Made by a program: the position numbers and the translations under genes. The notes below the pieces were generated by a model, which searched no databases, was not told the origin of the DNA, and worked only from the letters and a program-made list of their open reading frames with translations. Positions 23,601-28,935 of a stretch of 28,935 nt of DNA are shown piece by piece. Positions within the stretch are counted from its first letter, which is position 1; every line of letters starts with the position of its first letter. The DNA is from Phallusia fumigata (Eukaryota > Chordata > Ascidiacea > Phlebobranchia > Ascidiidae): contig QXVZ01006920.1 in the NCBI GenBank assembly GCA_008931825.1, forward strand, positions 1 to 28,935, given 5' to 3'.

Positions 23601-26600
23601 TAAAGTGTTTTATCTTAAATTGAAAACAGTTGGTTGCGGTAGGCTTATTGTGTCTAAGTACCTAATTAGCTATCTGCCATGAAACGAAATTGTTACGTAT
23701 TTCAAAACACACTAGTTATAGATAACCGAATAAATTCCAGTCTGAGTTAACAAACCGTATTACTTACGTTGCACCGTCGCAGAGCGTTTCACATGCCGCT
23801 TGAGTTGAACACGATCCGACAGTTGTGGTGGCTGTGAAGAAAAGAGTGAATTAGGTATGACGTAAGTTGTTTTTTTTTAGTTTAGTTGCAAGCATCTGTT
23901 GAGCTTGGAAACAACAAGACCCCAGATATACTTTAGTTGATATTGAAATTTGCACACTACTCTAGTTTTGTGTGAAATGCTGGTTTCAGCAAAAGTGTAT
24001 GTAAACAAGTGATGAAAAGTGGCTTATTATGTCACACAACGTTTTCAAACGAGTATAAAGGATTTATACTTCTTGCTACAATCATGATAGTTTATTATTA
24101 CAGTTATAATTGCAGGCTCCTTGATTATTTATGCTCTTATGACAATTGTAGTGACCGCGTTTAGTCTTCAACACTCACTTGAACCCGAAGTTGTTTCTTT
24201 TCTTCCACAAAGCTCGCTAGCGGCACAAGTGGTGGCTTTAGGAAATGCCCCACTAGCCAATGTACCAGTTCCACAAACTATTTTAGCACTGATCTGTTCT
24301 ACTGTTCGGCTGTTACAGTCATCTGCATTGTTGCAACATGCTGCTGTGCAATCTCTGTAAAATTGAGTTGTATAAGCATATTGTTTGGTTTAGATAATTT
24401 TTTTTGTCCGTATTGCTTGTTAGATTGTTAGAAGTACGTTGACTACTAGTTCTATAACCGTCACTAAATGTCCAGTTTTTAAAATACAATTGTCATTATA
24501 CAACTTTAGGTCGCAGAAAGTGTTTACATCGTGGATCACTTATATGGAAACGTCATTTAACTTTGTTTATGTCGCTTTGACTTTTATGATTGACAAATAT
24601 TGATTGTTAGCACACTTACGCGGTTCCAGCACAGAGAGCGTCACATTCAGCTGGGGTTGAACACGACCCAGTTGTTGCTGCACCTTAAACATAAAACAAG
24701 TGATGGCGCTTAACAGAAGTATTTAAAAGTTACAAGAGTTAGTTTCAACTAAAATGTTTTGTGGCGAATGCTTACAAAAAATAAAGTTTATGACAAACCA
24801 TTTAACGCCAGCACTTGGCAATTACCACAAGCCTTGCTGCGCCAACGTCTCTGATCGCAAACGCTCCGAAAACGCACAAACTAGTATCAGTTTACTCAAC
24901 CGCTGGATAGTAAAACCTTGTTAGTACCAATCCACTGTAACTTTCATTCATTGCTCAAACTGACAGAAATTGTTATTTCACAATGATGGCGTTATTGTGG
25001 CTTCAGTTCAGTTCTGCAGGTAACTATCGACATCTAGGTTTTTTTACTATTTTTTAAATCAACCAACACAAGTTTTTCTTACTTGGAGAAGTAACAACTT
25101 TTTTTCCGCAAAGTGATCCAGCTGCGCAAGTCAACAATGTGGTCGCGTCTGTCCCAGTTCCACATCGCACTATGTTACTCATCTCTGCCACTGTTCGAGT
25201 GTTGCAGGTGTCAGCATCATTGCAGCACGCAGATGCACATGGGTCCCTGTTATTACGTGATGTAGGCTATTTTGTATAGTTTTGGATGCGCTAATGTATT
25301 TTTAATTTTTTTTTGGTCTTCATAAACATGAAATTTAGCAGGAACGGCAAATTCTATAGAAGGCTTTCACCCAAGACCTAACGCGGTATTATAGAAATCT
25401 ACTTTTTTTCCCAATCGTTACTTGTGTATTTTTAGTTCAAAACAATTTAACAAAACTTACGTTGCAGTATCGCAAAGTGCTTCACATTCGATGACGGTTG
25501 AACACGATCCGGTGATGGTTACAGCTGCAATTATTAATATTTTTGCTTCAGTTTAAAAGCTTTTTTATCGATAGATAACCGTAGATACTTACCACCATTA
25601 GATGCTGTTGTTTCCTTTCTGCCACAAAGGTCATTTGCGTCACACGTCATCATAGGAGCAGCGAACGCGTTATTGGTGTAGGTCCCAGTGCCGCAATTCA
25701 CTGTTCCTCGCATTGTAGAGACTCCGGTGTTACAGTCGTTAGCATCATTGCAGCATGCCGATATACAATTTCTGAAATATGCATCAAGGAAAAATGCAAC
25801 GATTCAATGTATAGAGTTCAATGTATATTTCAGTTGTTAGAGACTGCAGACACTATACTGAACCGAGGCAAAATTACTTGTTGGCGACTTACATGAAAAT
25901 ATGTTTTACAGAGAACATGAATACTAGTTTTTGCATTTTACTTACGCGGTTCCAGCACAGAGGGCATCACAGGCAGCAAGATCAGCCACACATGATCCGG
26001 TCATTGCTTAAACATATAAAAGTAGTTGATGTTAGACTGGAACACTGGCATTTATCTCAGTGTATTTCGAGTACAGTATTAAGTTGTTTCCAATGATGCA
26101 CCGAATCGCCCTAATTGGGTTCGGACCGAAACCGAACATTCGGAAGTTTTGGCCAAATAATTCGGACCAACCGAATCGTTTGTGATTTCACGCGAATTCG
26201 TACGCTGCACTATGATCTAATCACGCGAGGTTTGTTGGCAGGCAATCAGTGGTGCTACCGCAGAATAGTTCTGTGGGTTTTTGGTTGTCTTGGCCGCCGT
26301 CCCTAGCCTCGGAATGAGTTACCGATCTTTTGCCGAGAAAACACTATATAAACAAAACCATAATGGTTGACTAGTTAACTTGGAAAGTAAAAATAATGGC
26401 CTTTAATTAGGCGGAAAGACGAGTTTTTAACCTTAAACATAGGTTTTGACAATTACCTATAGGGACACTATGTTGTAATTTTTTGTGCACGCAAAAATTC
26501 GGATTGTTGCCGAATTGAAATAAATTATTCGACAGAAACCATATTTTTGTCATAATCGCTGATTCGACCGAATAATTTCGGTAAACCGAAGCTTCGGTGT

Positions 26601-26941
26601 GTCCCAAGTTGGCACTGTTTTTGATGTTCAAAGGTGCATTAGTGTAGAAATCGTCCTGAACCACGAGTGCTTAATACAGACTTGATGTTGAAAGAAGCCT
26701 TTTTGACTAATTTTGTTTAGAACGGACGATTTGATATATTGTTCGAATTTTATTGTCCTCGCAAGTTCGACTTACCGCCACCCGCAACTTCAGTCCTCCC
26801 GCAGAAAAGTTCACTACCACCGCAGGTATCTGTTGCTATTCCAGAACCGACGATACCGACCAGACAGTCCAAACCATGAGTGAGCGAAACGCCACACAAA
26901 AACAAAACTGCCAGCAGGAAAATTCCTCGTACTCGAACCAT
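20626..26941 (-). CDS. Gene 5: intact eight-domain Ly6/uPAR-like GPI-anchored protein
   Basis: Exons: complement of join(20626..20818, 20989..21064, 21385..21578, 21869..21938, 22010..22179, 22300..22360, 22739..22908, 23147..23207, 23439..23593, 23768..23831, 24179..24354, 24620..24683, 25083..25246, 25461..25524, 25593..25771, 25946..26006, 26776..26941). The sum is 2088 bp, 695 aa plus stop, with no internal stop. The start ATG (26939-26941) begins MVRVRGIFLLAVLFLCGV..THG, a clear signal peptide, then LDC opens domain 1. Eight ten-cysteine domains follow, with signatures CISACCNDANDCN, CASACCNDADTCN, CTAACCNNADDCN, CISACCKDGDHCN, CTSECCSDADNCN, CTSACCNDGDFCN and CVSACCNDADGCN, ending with CIEYCC in the last exon. 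A 14-Thr stalk, NAT and the hydrophobic tail MLVMMGLVVLGWFMA end the protein. The first coding intron (26007-26775) carries a hAT-like MITE. Upstream, a 5' UTR acceptor (26986/26987), a leader donor (27964) and a TATA element (about 28059-28068) make a plausible complete transcription unit. Its 5' domains are the most divergent of the cluster. Confidence 0.86.
26089..26605. mobile_element. Non-autonomous hAT-like element in the first coding intron of gene 5
   Basis: The left end (gatgcaccgaatcgcc, then repeated ttcgg/ccgaa motifs) and the right end (ccgaagcttcggtgtgtccc) are imperfect inverted repeats of the kind found in hAT MITEs. AAGTTG flanks both sides (26081-26086 and 26606-26611), a possible remnant of an 8-bp target duplication. 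About 515 bp, no transposase. Confidence 0.5.
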
Positions 26942-27387
26942 GTTTTTTTATTTGAGATATTTTTTTGACAAATAAATTCCAACTATCTGTAACAATATAT
27001 TCCCGATGTTAAATCACTAAAAAAATCACTGACGTTTTTTTACCGGAGAATTGCCAAGAAACTGGTCAAACTTTCAGAATGGTCAATGACTTAACTATAA
27101 AAATTCGTAGAAATATCAATAGCAATAGGTTGTGGATGAAGGTGAGTGGCGAACTACCCACAATCGATCACACAAGCTAATCTATTTCACCTAAGACCTA
27201 AATCCTCTGCCTGATATGTAACTGCTCAATGCACTGAATATTCATTGATGACAATTGTTCAAGAGGCAAAACTGCATTGTTACTTTCTGTTGCAAACATT
27301 TAAGACGGGAGTTTTTTCAAAGGTTGTTGTTTTTTTTACCAAAAGCTTCGATCCTTGTGCCAACGCTTGATTGAGTGGAGTTAGATT

Positions 27388-27600
27388 ACCTGCAAATTGT
27401 TTCACCCGGCCAGCGCAAAAAACTTTTTCCTCTAATTTTGCAAAAACATTGCGTGTCAATGTATTAAAATAATGTTTTAAGTAATGCCCCTCGTAAATTA
27501 AATTTGTCGTTGCAACAAACAATTCTACGTTACCCATATGTCGCTTGAATTTGTTCATTTTGTCAAACGCCAAAATTTTGTAATGGTTGACACTTTCTCA
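27388..27600 (-). other. Exon-like segment with splice donor in the leader region of gene 5
   Basis: Open on the minus strand from about 27597 to a donor CAGGTAATC at about 27390, including the motif GNVELFVATTN. It resembles the segment upstream of gene 1 (KVEFVATVK) and shares its donor-side intron sequence. It lies between the gene 5 promoter and its start exon. It may be an alternative leader exon; no function is recognised. Confidence 0.35.
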
Positions 27601-27963
27601 TCGCACACTAAGTTTTAAAAACCTTAAACGTTTGGCATACGTAAAAGTTGGCAGCACTGGTGGTCAAATTGGCAACTTGTTTTGACACACAGAAATGTGT
27701 TTAATCCCCGATCACCACATCTAAATATTTCCTACAACATTTTTTGCGCCTGAAAACGCCACTTTCTTATTCGCAGACTAGGGAGAATTGCTATAGCTTT
27801 GTTTAAAAAACACAAACAACACCTTGCATGCTAACATCAATTTGTTCTACCAAAATTTGTTACCGGCTAAGTTTCCATATATAACAAGGTTGTGTGACTC
27901 TTACGGTTAGAGATCCATTTAACCCTCGACGATCTCCGACTGATTTCCCCTAAAACTACTTAC

Positions 27964-28260
27964 TCTTCCCGGCCGAAACACTAAAGGTATCTTATTTCAA
28001 TTTTTCTTCCACTTAATGGGAAACTCAACCAAACTGAAGTAAAACGTGGCGGCTTCGTCCTTATATTCTCACCACGGCAGCGTCCCGATCTATTCAACGG
28101 AGTTTAATTACCCCCAAAAAACTTCTCTTTTTTCTCTCGCAAAGCGCCGAACAAAATTTCAAAAGGTCTCTTCCCACGTGGTGTCTCATCGTGTGTGGCG
28201 ACGTCAGGAGTTTTTCTTCGTGTTTACCGGTAGTCATGACAGGTATTGGGCTCTTGCTCG
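27964..28260 (-). promoter_or_regulatory. TATA-type promoter and leader exon of gene 5
   Basis: GAATATAAGG on the minus strand at 28059-28068, with the same upstream block (about 28069-28110) as genes 2 and 3. A leader exon without ATG would run from about 28035 to 27964, ending at GTAAGT (27958-27963). The matching acceptor is likely TTACAG at 26987-26992, giving a 5' UTR exon 26942-26986. The leader sequence itself differs from that of genes 2 and 3 but is shared with the decayed copy near gene 4. Confidence 0.55.
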
Positions 28261-28594
28261 CTTTCACCTCAAATAAAGTTGGAGTTTAGTTCCAAACCTT
28301 TTTTCGACAAACCAATTCGTTCGTATTTTTTGGTTTGTCGATTTGTGGCCGCATTTTAATCACTAGGACCAAACCTAATAATTCCAACAATTTAGATTTG
28401 TGTTGACGCATGAAAGGTCTTGCCCGTTAACACGGTAATTGAAGTTGGACATAAAAGTGAGTCACTGTGATAGTTGCTTTAGCAGCTACGGTATTGCTTC
28501 GCTGTAGCCGTCAGAACAACATCAACCATCGTTTTTACAGCACGTGGAACCCGTGCTCGCTTGGGCGGGCAGCGCTTACATCGAGTAAACTCAC

Positions 28595-28805
28595 CTTTTA
28601 ACTTCCCTGTGTTACCTCGCTCCTGCTCTTTGTAGAACCAAGTTAAGCGAGAAAAGGGGATGGACATAAAGTCTAAACCCATCTGCTGTGTAGAATTGTC
28701 AAACCGACGACTAACTGTTGTATTTGTGATCACAGAAGTAACAATATTCGTTTCCAAACATAACATCGTATTTTCCACAACATATCGGATATTATTTTCA
28801 CAGGA
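28595..28805 (-). other. Unassigned open segment with acceptor and donor sites
   Basis: On the minus strand an acceptor TTAGAGCAG precedes 28805 and a strong donor GTGAGT follows 28595; the ~211 bp between is open. The product is not recognised. The related stretch at about 7480-7546 is not open, so this may be chance. Confidence 0.2.
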
Positions 28806-28935
28806 CTGCTCTAAAACTCGCTTCCGTTGGTAACATCCAGATCACAGGCATTTTGCACACCAACATTTTAGATTGTATTTAGCAATGTCAGAACCGAACG
28901 TTTTGGGCATGTACAGAATCGATTAATCTTTGATA
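28800..28935 (-). other. Start of the 3' flank of a sixth family copy (gene lies beyond the window)
   Basis: The last ~135 bp match the 3' flanks of the other copies, including the shared run cagaaccgaacg and the segment around tgtacagaatcgattaatc. In genes 2 to 5 this segment ends 100-180 bp before the stop codon, so another anchor exon should start within about 200 bp of the right edge. Confidence 0.7.

Noticed and set aside
1..28935. CRISPR array or bacterial operon
   Set aside because: The repeats are long duplicated genes and flanks, with no short regular repeat-spacer pattern; introns and TATA/polyA signals show a eukaryotic locus.

Overview
This is a stretch of a eukaryotic genome. 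It is AT-rich, there are no bacterial-type ORFs, and coding sequence is broken into many 58-200 bp exons bounded by consistent GT-AG sites. Introns are short (mostly 70-500 bp), non-autonomous DNA transposons are present, and there is one ambiguous base. Gene style and intron size suggest a small-genome marine invertebrate, most likely a tunicate such as Ciona. That assignment is inference; no single diagnostic gene proves it.

All genes I can support lie on the minus strand and belong to one family. They are secreted, apparently GPI-anchored proteins made of tandem three-finger (Ly6/uPAR-like) domains, followed by a threonine stalk with an N-A-T sequon and a short hydrophobic C-terminal tail. 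Each domain has ten cysteines and ends in a CCxxxDxCN-type signature. Each domain is encoded by pieces of three exons. An 'A' exon (155-200 bp) closes one domain and opens the next, and a 'B' exon (58-79 bp) carries the middle. Introns alternate strictly between phase 1 and phase 2, so an A+B pair is a frame-neutral unit. I rebuilt every splice site by eye, and the summed coding lengths of the two complete genes are exact multiples of three.

Reading 3' to 5' along the minus strand (left to right here), there are five copies. Gene 1 (1-5196) has 8 domains, its stop codon lies just outside the window, and codon 193 is a nonsense codon. Gene 2 (7811-about 10936) has 5 domains and no signal-peptide exon, because a promoter module is joined directly onto an internal exon. 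Gene 3 (11713-15941) has 6 domains and is intact (568 aa). Gene 4 (17354-18399) is a four-exon pseudogene with an exon deletion, a nonsense codon, charged residues in the anchor tail and a damaged promoter. Gene 5 (20626-26941) has 8 domains and is intact (695 aa). A sixth copy is implied beyond the right edge, because the 3' flank shared by the genes starts again at about 28800.

Between the genes lie recurring modules. One is a 3' flank conserved beyond each stop codon. Another is a TATA-containing promoter module at about 11018, 16884 and 28059, with a decayed copy at about 18786. The last are long duplicated intergenic blocks. Two hAT-like MITEs sit in introns of genes 1 and 5. The copies are mosaics: gene 1 resembles gene 3 at its 5' end and gene 2 at its 3' end. 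This implies exon shuffling, unequal exchange or gene conversion within the cluster. The cluster looks like a rapidly evolving cell-surface receptor or recognition locus, but nothing in the sequence identifies a ligand or tissue.
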